Assembly: GCA_019916065.1 (NCBI GenBank)
Contig: CM034241.1
Coordinates: 4,905,062-4,969,061, forward strand
DNA from: Vitellaria paradoxa
Taxonomy: Eukaryota > Streptophyta > Magnoliopsida > Ericales > Sapotaceae
DNA length: 64,000 bases
Reading direction: 5' to 3'
Shown: piece after piece, positions 33,750-45,300 of the stretch
Layout: each line of letters opens with the position of its first letter
Numbering within the stretch: the stretch's first letter is position 1
Program-made: the position numbers and the translations under genes
The notes under the pieces: generated by a model
What the model was told of the DNA's origin: nothing
Database searches by the model: none
What the model saw: only the letters and a program-made list of their open reading frames with translations

Positions 33750-33777
<28 letters not shown>
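33750..33777. repeat. (AT)n microsatellite 3' of FLA6
   Basis: Uninterrupted AT run close downstream of the FLA6 coding end, at the place where FLA2 and FLA5 have GA tracts. Confidence 0.95.
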
Positions 33778-33781
<4 letters not shown>

Positions 33782-33837
33782 TAATAGCACTCAAATTCTC
33801 AACTTAAAACACAAATCAGCATCAACCGGTTCTCAAC

Positions 33838-34689
33838 TCAAACACACAAGGACATTAATGCCGGGACAAGGAAACCAGCAAAGGACATTGCACCAAGTCC
33901 CCGTTGAATCTCACCAGTCGCACCAGAAGATTGAACTGACGGAGAAGCATCAGTAGTAGGAGTGGTTGTGGTGGTGGTAGTAGTATTAGCAGCAGGTGTA
34001 GACGATCCCGAAGGAGACGGAGCCTTTTTCTTCGGCACTGATACCGCAGGAGCCGGCAACGGTGAAGGCGACGGCGACGGCGATGGGGTCGCAAAAAACG
34101 ACAAAGGAAGCAGCACCTGATCCACCTCGTACACCGCCAGCTGGTTATCAGAATAAATGTTGTTGGAAACAGTCGCGTTAACGATCCCGGTCGATATGTT
34201 CACCTGATTCCCCGACACCGTTATATTCAGCGGGTACTGGCCGGTGCTGCCAGCCTCTGTGCTCACTGGATTGCTCAACGTTTGAAAAGCGGGGATGGAG
34301 TAGAAAGAGGAGATGAGATGGAATTTCATGAGCTGGAACTTTTGCTGGTCGGAGAAGGAGTTCAGAGCACCGGCTTTGAGACTCCCAAAGGCACTATCGG
34401 TTGGGGCAAATAGCGTTAGGCTTTGGCTTGAATCGTTCAGCTGTTTGTAGAGTTGGGCATCCAATTGGGTACCCTTTAGTAGGCGAATCAATGTGTTGAA
34501 GTGACCGGCTTTCTGGAGGATTGCAGTGATGTTGGGTGGACCTGACGGAGGTGGCACCACAGGGTGAGCTGACGGAGCTTGCGCTGGAGGCTTAGCAACC
34601 GGCGCTTGTGCTGGAAACTGAGCAAAAACCGTGGGGCGACAGAAGAAGATCAGTAGAAGTAGGAATGGTGAGAGAAGCAGCTTCGACAT
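33838..34689 (-). CDS. FLA: Fasciclin-like arabinogalactan protein (FLA6 of array)
   Basis: Intronless 283-aa protein. Signal peptide 1-23 (ends TVFA). A short N-terminal AG region (about 24-49, PAQAPVAKPPAQAPSAHP). One fasciclin domain about 50-183 with LTLFAPTDSAF and LLPLSFFA; sequons NIT, NDS, NIS and NAT. The C-terminal AG region is expanded (SPSPSPSPLPAPAV) and followed by an eight-Thr run (AANTTTTTTTTPTTDAS) encoded by an ACx-rich repeat at about 33955-33995. This looks like microsatellite growth within coding DNA and adds potential O-glycosylation sites. Hydrophobic GPI-type C-terminus. Closest to FLA5. Promoter conserved but the AC element is altered. Confidence 0.94.
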   Translation of the reverse strand: MSKLLLSPFLLLLIFFCRPTVFAQFPAQAPVAKPPAQAPSAHPVVPPPSGPPNITAILQKAGHFNTLIRLLKGTQLDAQLYKQLNDSSQSLTLFAPTDSAFGSLKAGALNSFSDQQKFQLMKFHLISSFYSIPAFQTLSNPVSTEAGSTGQYPLNITVSGNQVNISTGIVNATVSNNIYSDNQLAVYEVDQVLLPLSFFATPSPSPSPSPLPAPAVSVPKKKAPSPSGSSTPAANTTTTTTTTPTTDASPSVQSSGATGEIQRGLGAMSFAGFLVPALMSLCV

Positions 34690-34769
34690 TAGTATTGAGT
34701 TTGGAGTTGGTGGGCTAAATGACTAGGAGTTTGAAATGATGGAAATGTGCAAGAGATGTGCTGCTGCAG

Positions 34770-35000
34770 TTGGGGGGGGGGGGGGGGATTGGGTTTTTAT
34801 GGAGTGAGCTGGGTGAGATGGGAAGTACTGAAAAGCTGTGAGTGTGAAGTTATATAGGTAAGAGGGTGAATCTTAAGGTGGAAGGGGAACATTCATTTCC
34901 TAATTCCATCTTGGTAGGCTATAGAGAGAGCAAGTGTTGTGTTGTGTTGTGTTGTGTTGATGGTGCTGAAGCATCTTGTGGTTTGCTTTGCAATGGGGTG
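34770..35000 (-). promoter_or_regulatory. FLA6 promoter module with poly-G insertion
   Basis: The TATA-like CATAAAAACCC is at about 34790-34801, about 105 bp before the ATG, with a run of about 16 G immediately on its downstream side (34772-34787). The AC-element position (about 34853-34859) reads ACCTATA. Then come CACCTTAAGATTCACC and the distal block. A (GTGTT)n repeat is at about 34935-34958. Confidence 0.5.
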
Positions 35001-36384
35001 AAAAGCAGAGTAGGCAATTAATAATATGCTTTTGTGGGTATCACTTAAAGATCTTCATTTAGCTTGTCTCATAAAGATATCTTCCTCTTCATCAAATTTT
35101 AGGCACAGGTAATAGACCAATTTGGAAATGACCTTGTCATTGTGAAGTACGGACTAATCTTAATTAGCCTCCTCATGGATTACTTATGTGTCTGCATAAT
35201 CCCAGCTGATTAAAAAAAGGGTTTGTTTGGAACATAAATTTTTGGAAGGAAAAAAGAAGTGAAGAAAAAATAAAACTATATGTCCGTGTTATTTTAGTTT
35301 TTAATGAAGTTTCTAGGTGAGGAAATTACAAAGAACTATTTTCGGAAATGCAACATAGTAATTGTCCTTGTACCTATGTATTAAAGGCAAAAATTATTAA
35401 TATTCCATTGAACTTTAAAAACCAACTATTGTACTCACTGCATTCAAGGTTAAAGTAAAATTATGAACGGTGTTAAATTTTCAAGTGAAAAGATCAAAAT
35501 ATTCATTCAAAATTAAATTGAATGAGGGTTTAAGTGCAAAAGTATGAAATACAAGGGGAAGAAATGTATCATTTAATTAATAAGAGTTACAACTATATAT
35601 TATCTTTGAAAAATTTTTAACGTTCTCACTTTTGAAAATAATATATTGTAAGTTTTTAAAATTTAAAGAGTATTATTGATTTTTACTTTTAATACAAGAG
35701 GTATAAACGCAATTATTTTAGGAAGTTATAATGATTTTTATTTTTAGTACAAAATGTATAAAGGTAATTACTTTGTTACTAATTAAATAACATGTTACGC
35801 GACAAAACATAGCCGCTTGACTGATTTACGTAGCGATGGATGGTTGTCCACCTCTCTTTGGTTGCTTTGAGAGCAATTCAAAAACTATATAGACAAGTTA
35901 TGTCAACTCAAATACTACTAATTCAACAAGGAGTATTGGGAGTGAGGATTTGGTGAAAAAAAAAAAAGAGGATGAAGAGAGAGAGAGAGAAAGAGAGAGA
36001 TAGAAGGAAAAAAATGAAGAAAATATAAAACTCTAAATATTTGTCTTTATTTAAATAGATTTAAAATATAATTAAATAAAAAAATTTATCACTATATTAG
36101 TCTTTTTTAATTCAATTATTTTTAATTTCTTAAATTCCATACCTTTTTCCTTCTATTTTTTAACATAACCCAGACAAGAGAATTTCTACCTCTTTCCCTT
36201 TTTCCCGACAAATCAGATTAGAAGATAAAACATTACTGAGTGTGGTAAAAACTCTTAATCGACTAATATTACTCCCCAGCCTCAGCGATGATGCCCCTGT
36301 TCCATATCCATCAACGATGAGATGAACTTTCTTGCTCTCTTGACAGTTTGAAAACTGTATATATAGCAAGTGAAAGTTTGTGTT
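35001..36384. other. Intergenic spacer
   Basis: AT-rich with a purine tract at 35955-36005. 36175-36385 is somewhat GC-richer and open on the minus strand in continuation of the FLA remnant, but no fasciclin homology can be seen there. Confidence 0.6.
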
Positions 36385-36462
36385 GGAGACTCGGCAAAAG
36401 CTGTGGGGGCTGCAGAGGAAGATCAGGAGAAGTGGTAATGGCGAGAAAATCTGCTTCAACAT
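36385..36462 (-). pseudogene. FLA: FLA 5' remnant (FLA7): signal peptide only, frameshifted
   Basis: From 36462 the minus strand encodes MLKQIFSPLPLLLIFLCSP, matching the FLA4/FLA5 signal peptides. At the P-T-A junction there is one extra C (five-base G run on the plus strand at about 36404-36408). After correcting the phase by eye, the next residues correspond to the signal-peptide end and the first AG residues, and then homology stops. The fasciclin domain is missing. The 5' leader (TTTTTGTGGACTTCCTTTTAG on the plus strand) and parts of the distal promoter (about 36540-36660) remain, but the TATA/AC segment is gone. A dead, truncated copy. Confidence 0.85.
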
Positions 36463-37290
36463 TTTTGTGGACTTCCTTTTAGCAGGCAGTGTGGGCCAAG
36501 ACACTGCTTTGGTGTGAAAATGAATGAAAATATTTCTATATGATGGAGCTGAAGAAGCTAGTTTTTTTTTTTTTTTTAATTAATGGGGGGGGGGGGGAGC
36601 AGCAGAGTGTGTGTGTTGCTGAATAATCGCCATTTTGCTTGTCGCTTGTAACAGCCTAATGGAGAGATCTTCTTCTTCTTTCAAATTTTAACTTATTTAC
36701 AATAAGAAAGATTCATGAGTGCATGAATTTTGCTTTTGTATTTTATATTAGCCAAGTTTCTAGGCATATTAAATTGATACGCTGCTAATAACTTAACTTA
36801 ATCAAGCCTTAATTCCAAATTAGTTAAGATTGACTATTTCAATTCTCTTTCTGCATTTATTTTTGTTAAAACAAATTCCAAAAAAAAAAAAATGATTACA
36901 AATAAAAAAGTTAACGTATAAATGAAAAACAATCTCTTTTATATGAATATCATACTTAAAAGTTACCAATATATATATATATATATATATATCAAATTTT
37001 GATTAAAAAAGCATATAAGGTGAAAAAAATAAAAATTAAAATAACCGAATCTAAGCTTTTTCCAACCACCTATGTTTGATTGAGGAATTGAATGATGGAA
37101 AATAAGTGACACCATGAGATTGGTATAACATAGATTTATGTTTTATATGGGATTTTTTTTGGTATTTAGATGGTGGAATATAAAGTAGAATAAAAGATAT
37201 GATTTGACACGAAATGTGACAGAAAATAATTTTAGACTTTTCAATTTTGACAGGAAGCAAATCTGGAGGTAAAGATATGTAATATTACCC
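36463..37290. other. FLA7 leader remnant and spacer up to the CACTA element
   Basis: 36463-36660 keeps leader and distal promoter fragments of an FLA unit, split by poly-T and a 14-G run (36586-36599). Beyond it is AT-rich DNA with an (AT)n tract at 36969-36992. No gene. Confidence 0.6.
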
Positions 37291-37293
37291 TTA

Positions 37294-37303
37294 CACTACT
37301 AGA
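37294..37303 (+). repeat. CACTA left terminal inverted repeat
   Basis: CACTACTAGA, next to TTA target duplication at 37291-37293. Confidence 0.95.
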
Positions 37304-37333
37304 GATTGGGGAATTGGTGAATGGAAATCTCGG

Positions 37334-37511
37334 GCGACCGCTTAAAGCGGTCGCTATAATTGTATTAGCGACCACTTATGGCGGTCGCTTAAACGACTGT
37401 CGCTAATCCCGTGCGGCAAGGTATCGACGACGAAAAAATTCGCGCGACCGCTTAAAGCGGTCGCTAATATGGTTGTAGCGACCGTATTAGCGACCGCTTA
37501 AAGCGGTCGCT
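37334..37511. repeat. CACTA left subterminal palindromic repeats
   Basis: Copies of GCGACCGCTTAAAGCGGTCG(C) at 37334-37355, 37444-37465 and 37489-37511, plus a variant at 37367-37389 (ACTTATGG centre) and half-sites between. Each full unit is itself an inverted repeat of about 10 bp arms. Subterminal repeats of CACTA elements are known binding sites for the TNPA-class protein; these are the candidate sites here. Confidence 0.9.
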
Positions 37512-37529
37512 GATTCTCTAATTATATTC

Positions 37530-37850
37530 GGCAGAACGCCTCCCTCTTTTTCCTCTCCCTCCCTCCCTTTTTTTCCTCCCTCCCCCGCGCTCTCTCTTCT
37601 CTCCCGCCTCTGCCGTCTTCTCTCCCCCCTCTGCCGTGCCGTGCCGGACCGGAGTTCGCCAGCCGTCGCCGGAGGTTTCTCTCTCTCTCTTTCTCTCTCT
37701 CTCTCTCATAAACATGCATTAATATTTTTTTTTGTTTATTGTAGTTTATTTTGAGGTTAAGGCAACACTACACCGTACCAGGTTTGGATTTTTTTTTTTT
37801 AGTTTGAATTTTTTTTCTATTTTTTGTATTTTTCATGTTTATTGTTGGAT
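37530..37850 (+). promoter_or_regulatory. Putative CACTA transcription start region, pyrimidine-rich leader
   Basis: A long C/T-rich stretch (about 37538-37710) with a GC-rich patch (CCGTGCCGTGCCGGACCGGA) follows the subterminal repeats. A plausible donor (GGAG|GTTTCT, about 37674) and acceptor (TTTATTGTAG, about 37744) with a short segment ending CCAG|GTTTGG suggest untranslated first exons. In En/Spm the promoter also lies next to the left subterminal repeats. Minus-strand open frames here are only low-complexity Arg/Glu-rich artefacts. Confidence 0.35.
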
Positions 37851-40800
37851 AAATGTAAATAATTTTTTTTTGTTTTTTGTGGTTGGGGGTTTGATGATTA
37901 TCTATACATGCATGTATGTATTATTGTTTGTTTAATTTTTTTTATTTTAGTTACTCGTTAAATTGTTTATTTCATGTGCGTATTGTGTAATATTTTTTTT
38001 ATGTATGTTGCTGTTGTTTTTAATTTTTTTTAATTTGCTGTTTTTTTTTTTCTGTTTTTTTTTGTTTGCTGTTTTTTTTCTGTATTTTTTATTTGCTGTT
38101 TTTTTAATATTCTGTTTTTTAATTTTATTTTATAAAAATTGGTATGTTGGAAGAAAGAAAAAGAGATTTTAGAAGAAAATTTTAGTTAGTGGAAAAAATT
38201 GTTGTGTTTTGTGCAGTGCGTAAAAAAAAATGTATAGAACTTTTTAATGGTTGCGTCGGCTTTGGTATGTGTTTGGATTGGGAAAAAAAATATTTAAAAA
38301 TTTGACGTAAAAAAAACACGTGATGAGATTTAATCGAAAAAAATTGATAATTTTTATAATTTGTGATAAAATTTAATAAACTAAATACCCCAATTGTATT
38401 TGTTATTTGGGTGAAAAAAATAGACGAAATGCAAAAAATGAAATTAAAATTAATTAAATTCGATCAAAATAATTTAGGCTGCGTTTAATTTACTAAAAAT
38501 AAAAAAAATTTAAATTTTTGAAAATTTCTAAAACTCTTTAATACATTTTATCCATATCCTAACAAATTTTTATAAATTCCAATACTTTTTTTACAAATCT
38601 CAATAACTTTTTAATAAATTTCAACAAAATTGACATAAATCCGTGAGAACGAACCCCAAAAACTCATCCTAACAGTTTCTCTCTCTAATATTTTGACATA
38701 AAAGTCAAAATGTGACCACCAAAATGATTATTACTTTCTTTATCTTTTAATTTTTTCATTAGATATTCAAAAGTAAATTACTTTTTGTTCTTTTAAACAT
38801 GAATTTAACGTGATGGGAAATATAGAGCCGTGTAACTTTTCATGCGAGAATGACAAAGTAATACTTTAGTTGGTAATTGATTGTTTGGTATAAATTTATA
38901 AAAATTAAAGGAAGTTATTAAAATTGGAAAAAATTTAAAAAATGACAAAAGTTAATTTTTTTTTTGTATTTGTTAGTCTGCCATTTGCTCTCTAAAACGA
39001 ATATCTAGCCCCCGTGGGCATAGTAACAAATTCTGGATTCAAAAATTTTTTTGTATAGTTAACAATTCGTAATTTAAAAACTATTCGATCGGTAGAATTT
39101 GAAAAAAATTAATACAAATTACAATTTATTATTTGAATTCATTACAAAATTAAAAAAATTTTGTAAATTAATTGGAAAATAATAATTCATAAAAAGTGAT
39201 AGATTTATATTTTAGAATCATAAAATAGCTAAAATGAAATTAGTTGAAATATTGAAGGGAAAAAATAAAAAATTTCTTACTCTTGACTATTTACTTCTTT
39301 AAGCTTGATACCAGTAATATATCATTTGATTTTAATTATCAAATTATTCATATAAAATTCATCTTGTGATACTTGAAAAATTTTTTTGGATACTTGGAAA
39401 ATTATATGTGATACTTGGAAAATTATGCATGTGACCTTTTGTCACATCAATCCTTATAGATGAAGTCAAATTTTTGGCCTCGGAGCTATTTTTTTGGAGC
39501 GTTAAACTTGGGCTTAAAAAATTATATTTAATGAATAAAAATAAAATAATATATATACAAATAGTATAATCAATTGAATTTTAAATTTTAGATTATATAG
39601 GAGTATTTAGTTTATTAAAAATATTAAAAATTTTTATTAACTATTTTTAATATCTTTCAATTAAATTTTGTCACGTGTTATTTTTTCACTAATTTATTTT
39701 TTTAACCATTTAAACACTATCATATAACAACTAAGAGAAAATAAAATTTTAAGGAGATTTTTTTTGGTAATTGACTAAATTTTAAAGAGATTGATTTATA
39801 ACTTAAATTTTTTTAATTCAAAATTTATATATACCAATATTAGTTTTTTTTTCTAATAAGACTAATTATTTTTAAAAATTTTTGAGGAATCAAATTATAA
39901 TATAAATTTTTTTAATAAAAAATTTTCATACATAAATATCATTTTTTATGTATGTAAAAAATAAGAATTCTTTAAAAGCTTTTAATTATTTAGTAAAAAT
40001 GTTGAAAAAAATTTCAAAATTTTTTAGTAACTTTTAAGGAGTTACCAAATGTCAAAAAAAGTAAAAATTACTAAAAAATTTCTCTCCCGCTATATATATA
40101 TATATATATATTCAACTCTACCTATCAACTTGACTCTAACTAACCAATTCTTAAAACGACACTTAACAATAATAAACTTATAAAAAAAATTATCAAAAAT
40201 AATTTTAGTTTAATAAAATCTTTGAATAAAATAATTCATTTTTAATGTGATGCAACAAAAATAGATTAAGTAATGAAATTAATAAAATATTTATAATAGA
40301 AAAGAAAAACGAGAGTGAAAACAAATTTTAATTGTTCTTCACTATGAAATTAACTTTGTAATTTTATAAAAACAAAAAATGACAAAGGGTAGAGAGAGTT
40401 TTTGAAGCAATGCTAACATCTTCACTCAATATGGTAATTTTTATAAATAAATTGATTAACGTACCTTACGGAAATTAAATTATATTATGATATTTATAAT
40501 GTTAGATAATACTACTAAAAATATGAGAATTAATATATAGTTTAATGTAAAAATAATATATAGTTTGAAAAAAGTATAAAAAATTAGTAAAAGTTGATAG
40601 ATTTTTTAATAAATTAAATACAATAAAGTTTGTAAACTTTTAAACATATTACTTTTTTTCATAAAAAGAATACTTTTAAATAAGAATCGATGCATAAGAC
40701 AAAAAAAAAATTAATATCTATTGTTTGATTTATGTTATAATGAGTAAATATTGAATTGTTCGTAATATCTATTGTTAATTTATTTAATTTGTATCGTATT

Positions 40801-40898
40801 ATTTTATTTGTTGTATATTTGATCTTCGTATAATGTATTGAAGTGTTATTTTTTGGAATAACAATAATTAACTCCAATTAACTCTAATTAGAAGAAAA
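37851..40898. other. CACTA interior, AT-rich non-coding; holds partial AT-rich element
   Basis: No open frame with features. About 40160-40390 matches the interior of the AT-rich elements at 60450-60600 and 62950-63080 (shared ATAATTTTAGTTTAATAAAA and TGATGCAACAAAAATAG), so that family also reached the CACTA. (TA)n at 40091-40111. Confidence 0.65.
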
Positions 40899-41736
40899 CC
40901 CCTAATCTTGCTTGGGTCAAATCCAACATCTTGCTTGGGCCCAGTGTAATCCAATACGAATACGATAAGAAAATTAGGTCAAACAATAATATTATAATAT
41001 TGTTTCTAGGTAATTTACCGAATAATATAGTAATTAATTACACAAGCAGCAGTAGTTAATTAGTAAGAGTTAATTAGTTCAATTAGTAACTACAATAAAA
41101 CCCCTAATCTTGCCTGGGCCCAATTCAACATCTTGCTTGGGCCCAGTGTAATCCAATACGAATACGATAAGAAAATTAGGTCAAACAATAATATTATAAT
41201 ATTGTTTCTAGGTAATTTACCGAATAATATAGTAATTAATTACACAAGCAGCAGTAGTTAATTAGTAAGAGTTAATTAGTTCAATTAGTAACTACAATAA
41301 AACCCCTAATCTTGCCTGGGCCCAATTCAACATCTTGCTTGGGCCCAGTGTAATCCAATACGAATACGATAAGAAAATTAGGTCAAACAATAATATTATA
41401 ATATTGTTTCTAGGTAATTTACCGAATAATATAGTAATTAATTACACAAGCAGCAGTAGTTAATTAGTAAGAGTTAATTAGTTCAATTAGTAACTACAAT
41501 AAAACCCCTAATCTTGCCTGGGCCCAATTCAACATCTTGCTTGGGCCCAGTGTAATCCAATACGAATACGATAAGAAAATTAGGTCAAACAATAATATTA
41601 TAATATTGTTTCTAGGTAATTTACCGAATAATATAGTAATTAATTACACAAGCAGCAGTAGTTAATTAATAAGAGTTAATTAGTTCAATTAGTAACTACA
41701 ATAAAACCCCTAATCTTGTCTAGGCCCAATCTAACA
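40899..41736. repeat. 202 bp tandem repeat, four copies plus a partial fifth
   Basis: CCCCTAATCTTGCCTGGGCC-type unit starts occur at 40899, 41101, 41303, 41505 and 41707, an exact 202 bp period. The copies are nearly identical over the full unit; the outer copies carry a few changes at their edges. It lies about 580 bp upstream of the transposase ATG. Units contain paired TTGGGCCCA-type GC patches in AT-rich DNA. Confidence 0.97.
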
Positions 41737-42316
41737 TCTAAATACTTTATTCTAAGTTAGAAAACAAACAGACATTGAAAACCACTTTATTTTATTCATT
41801 TGCATATATTAGTGAAACTTAGACCCGTTTAAGAATCTCGTACGCCACCTGTTTGGTCATCCTTAGGTAACGGATTAGGTCTTTGACCAGGTTCGTTGTC
41901 CTTTCGATGAACGTGCGGGGATTGACGTACGCGATTCTTGAATTGTCCAGTATGGACAGTTTGGGAATGCAATTATCCATCATGTATTCAACAACTCATG
42001 TACTGTCCTGTGTTAGATGAAGTTTCGGTTGACGTCCTGTTGTTCTCCGGGTGCGTACACAGGGTACGACTGATGTCGTCTGTGTATCGTGTACTTGGAG
42101 AACCACGCGGACATGCTGCCGAAATTTTATCTAATTAGGGGACAACGGCATTGAGTTGTTGAGTGCAAGTTGGATCGTGTATTCTCGAATGGGATAGGAC
42201 CAACCACCCTGTAATGAGGAGGTAAAGTTTAAGACTAGGTGTTTTGCATATGGCACTACATTTTATAGTAATGACATTTTTTTTCCTCTTGGGACTCCAC
42301 AGACACTCTAAGCGAG
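41737..42316 (+). other. Leader/upstream region of the CACTA transposase gene
   Basis: GC content rises relative to the preceding AT-rich interior, as in a transcribed leader. No coding frame linked to the transposase was found. The first in-frame ATG of the transposase is at 42317, directly followed by the conserved Transpos_assoc start. Confidence 0.5.
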
Positions 42317-45300
42317 ATGGATAAGAGTTGGATTGATTTGCCGAATAGGATGTCCCCGGAGTATGTGGAAGGGATTAATCAGTTTATTGCATTCACCAGT
42401 GGGTTTCCCAGTGGGTACATTAGTTGTCCTTGCAGGAAGTGTGCTAACCGGTATTACTATACACGGGAGGTTGTCAGAGAGCACATGATCCGTAATGGGT
42501 TCCTGAAGCAGTATAAATTCTGGACTCTCCATGGAGAAGAGTATACCGCCTCTCGTCCGAAAGAAACCGTTGAGGTGGAGGCCGAGGTTGCAGAGGAAGC
42601 TGATCCAATGCTCGCGATGCTAGCTGATATCGCATGTGGATTGACACACGAAGACAACGGTGCCGGTATTAATCTGACGGGTGGAACTAGTCCCCGCTCG
42701 GGTGCAGATGATGAGTCATTGAGATATTTTGAAATACTCGATGATGCGCAGACAGAATTATATCCTGGATGTCAGGAGTTCAGTAAATTGTCATTTACCG
42801 TTGAGTTGTTACATTTGAAGGCGTTGAATCACTGGTCAGATACGTCATTTGACATGCTACTACAGTTACTCCGTAGGGTTTTACCAGCGGGAGCTAAGCT
42901 TGTAGAATCGTACTACCAGGCACGCAAGTTAACTGAGAATCTGGGATTCACATACGAAACTCTGGATGCATGTCCCAATAGTTGCATGTTGTTTCGGAAT
43001 GAGAATGGCAACCTCGATTCGTGTACCGTGTGTGGTGTTTCGAGATGGAAGAATGTTGGTACTATCCAAACTCGGCAGAATCATTTGGGTAGTTCAAATC
43101 GTGGTAAGCTTGTGGCTGCAAAGCAAGTGCGCTACTTTCCACTTAAGCCACGATTGAAGAGATTTTTCATGTCATCTAAGATCTCTAAACTAATGACTTG
43201 GCATGCCGAGAACAGGGGGGATCATGGGAACTTATCCCATCCAACAAACTCTCCGGCGTGGAAGGATTTTGATAGAAGACACCCTGATTTCGCTGTCGAT
43301 TCGCGCAGTGTACGGCTTGGTTTGGCGGCTGATGGATTTAACCCATTTTCAGGCATGACTGGGGCAACTCACAGTACGTGGCCTATACTGTTAGTTCCAT
43401 ATAATCTTCCACCTTGGCTGTGCATGAGGCAACCTTTTGTCATCCTATCGACATTGATTGACGGACCTAAGGGTCCCGGGGATAAAATAGATGTTTATAT
43501 GCAACCATTGATTGAAGAGCTTAATGAATTATGGACTGATGGTGTGATGACATTTGACTCAACAAGAAATGAAATGTTTAAACTACGGGTAGCATTACTA
43601 TGGACAATTAACGACTTTCCGGCGTACGCCAACTTATCTGGTTGGAGCACGAAAGGAGAGTTCGCATGTCCTTGTTGCAATCAGAGCAAGAAGTCAACTT
43701 GGCTAAAGTATGGTAGAAAGTGGGCGTACATGGGTCATAGACGCTTCCTACCTCCGTTGCATAGGTTTAGGAAGGACAGAGTCTCGTTTGACGGCACTCG
43801 GGAATTCGGTCTGGCACCACGAGCAATGACCGGGGTTGAATTGCTGGCCCAGATGGAGCGGGAGCAAATTCGAATAGTATATGACTTTCAGGATCTGTTA
43901 ACCCCCCCGCTACCATCTATTTCTGGTGCAAATAGGAACCGAACCCATAATTGGAAGAAGAAAAGTATTTTCTATGAGTTGCCCTACTGGAAAGACAACT
44001 TACTCAGGCACAACTTGGATGTCATGCACATTGAGAAGAATGTTTGCGATAATATATTGTGGACGATCCTTGGTGTTAAGGGGAAATCAAAGGATAATGC
44101 TAATGCTCGACGTGATTTGCAGGAGATGGGATTGAGAACTCCATTGCACTTGCAGCCGGGAGAGTCCAACAGGGCATACATGCCACCTGCACAGTACACC
44201 ATGAGCAAGGAGGAGAAGGATGCGTTCTTGTTAATTCTGAAAGGCGTGAAGGTACCTGATGGATATTGCTCGAATATTTCGAAGCGAGTCAACATGAGCG
44301 AACGGACGTTACAGGGTTTGAAAAGTCATGACAACCACGTCCTGCTTCAACAGTTGTTGCCTATAGCAGTAAGGACATGTTTGCCTAATAATGTTGTGCA
44401 GCCGTTGATCGAGCTCAGTAATTTCTTCAGGCAGTTGTGTTACAGAGTAATCCGTACAGAAGATTTAAAGGGTCTGCAGGACAGGATTGCTTTGACACTG
44501 TGTCATCTAGAGAAAATTTTTCCGCCGTCATTTTTTGATGTAATGGTTCACTTGACTATACACCTAACTGAAGAAGCCCGGCTTGGTGGCCCTGTCCAAT
44601 TTAGGTGGATGTATCCGATCGAGCGATATATGAACACATTGAAGAGGTATGTGCGGAACAAAGCTCGACCCGAGGCATCCATAGCGAAAGGATATTTGAT
44701 GGATGAGTGCATAAATTTTTGTGCGGCATATCTAAACGATGATGTCCAAACGACTTTTAGCAAGTCGGAGCGGATAAATGAAGGCCCTATTGGGGAAGGC
44801 ACGTCATTTGATCTCAACCATATCCAGTGGATCCAAGCTCATCGGTTCGTGCTCTTCAACACCCAATCAGTTGTGCCATTGACCCAGTAAGTCACGTTGT
44901 CGTAATAAAGAAAGTTAATTACATCATATTTGTAATAAAAATCGTGATTATTCTCAATCCTGTTTGATTTGCATTGCAGGAGACACATAAACGAGCTGAA
45001 ACAGAACATGCCTCGTGCAACAGACAATCAAATTCGAATGTCCCATTATCAATGTTTTCATGACTGGTTTAAGAACTACGTACGTGTTAAATATTTTCAT
45101 ATGTTTTTATATGATTTTCACATCACAATTAATTTGTGTTTAATTAATTCATGATAATTTACATTTCATAGGTATACAATTTACGAAGTACTACGGATTC
45201 TATTTTGACCGATGAAATAAAACAGTTGGCTGATGGTCCTTACACGACAGCTCGACGTTTCACAGCTTGTGACATCAATGGGTTTCGATTTCGCATCAAG

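Noticed and set aside
33855..34094. Minus-strand Arg/Leu-rich frame inside FLA6
   Set aside because: Out-of-frame shadow of the Ser-Pro/Thr repeat region.
37518..37719. Two overlapping Arg/Glu-rich minus-strand frames
   Set aside because: Low-complexity reading of the C/T-rich CACTA leader; no domain, and the strand is opposite to the element's genes.
40899..41736. CRISPR-like array
   Set aside because: It is a head-to-tail repeat of 202 bp without repeat/spacer structure, in plant DNA.
43984..44295. Minus-strand frames inside the transposase (also 42308-42532, 44548-44817)
   Set aside because: Antisense shadows of the TNP2 coding exon.
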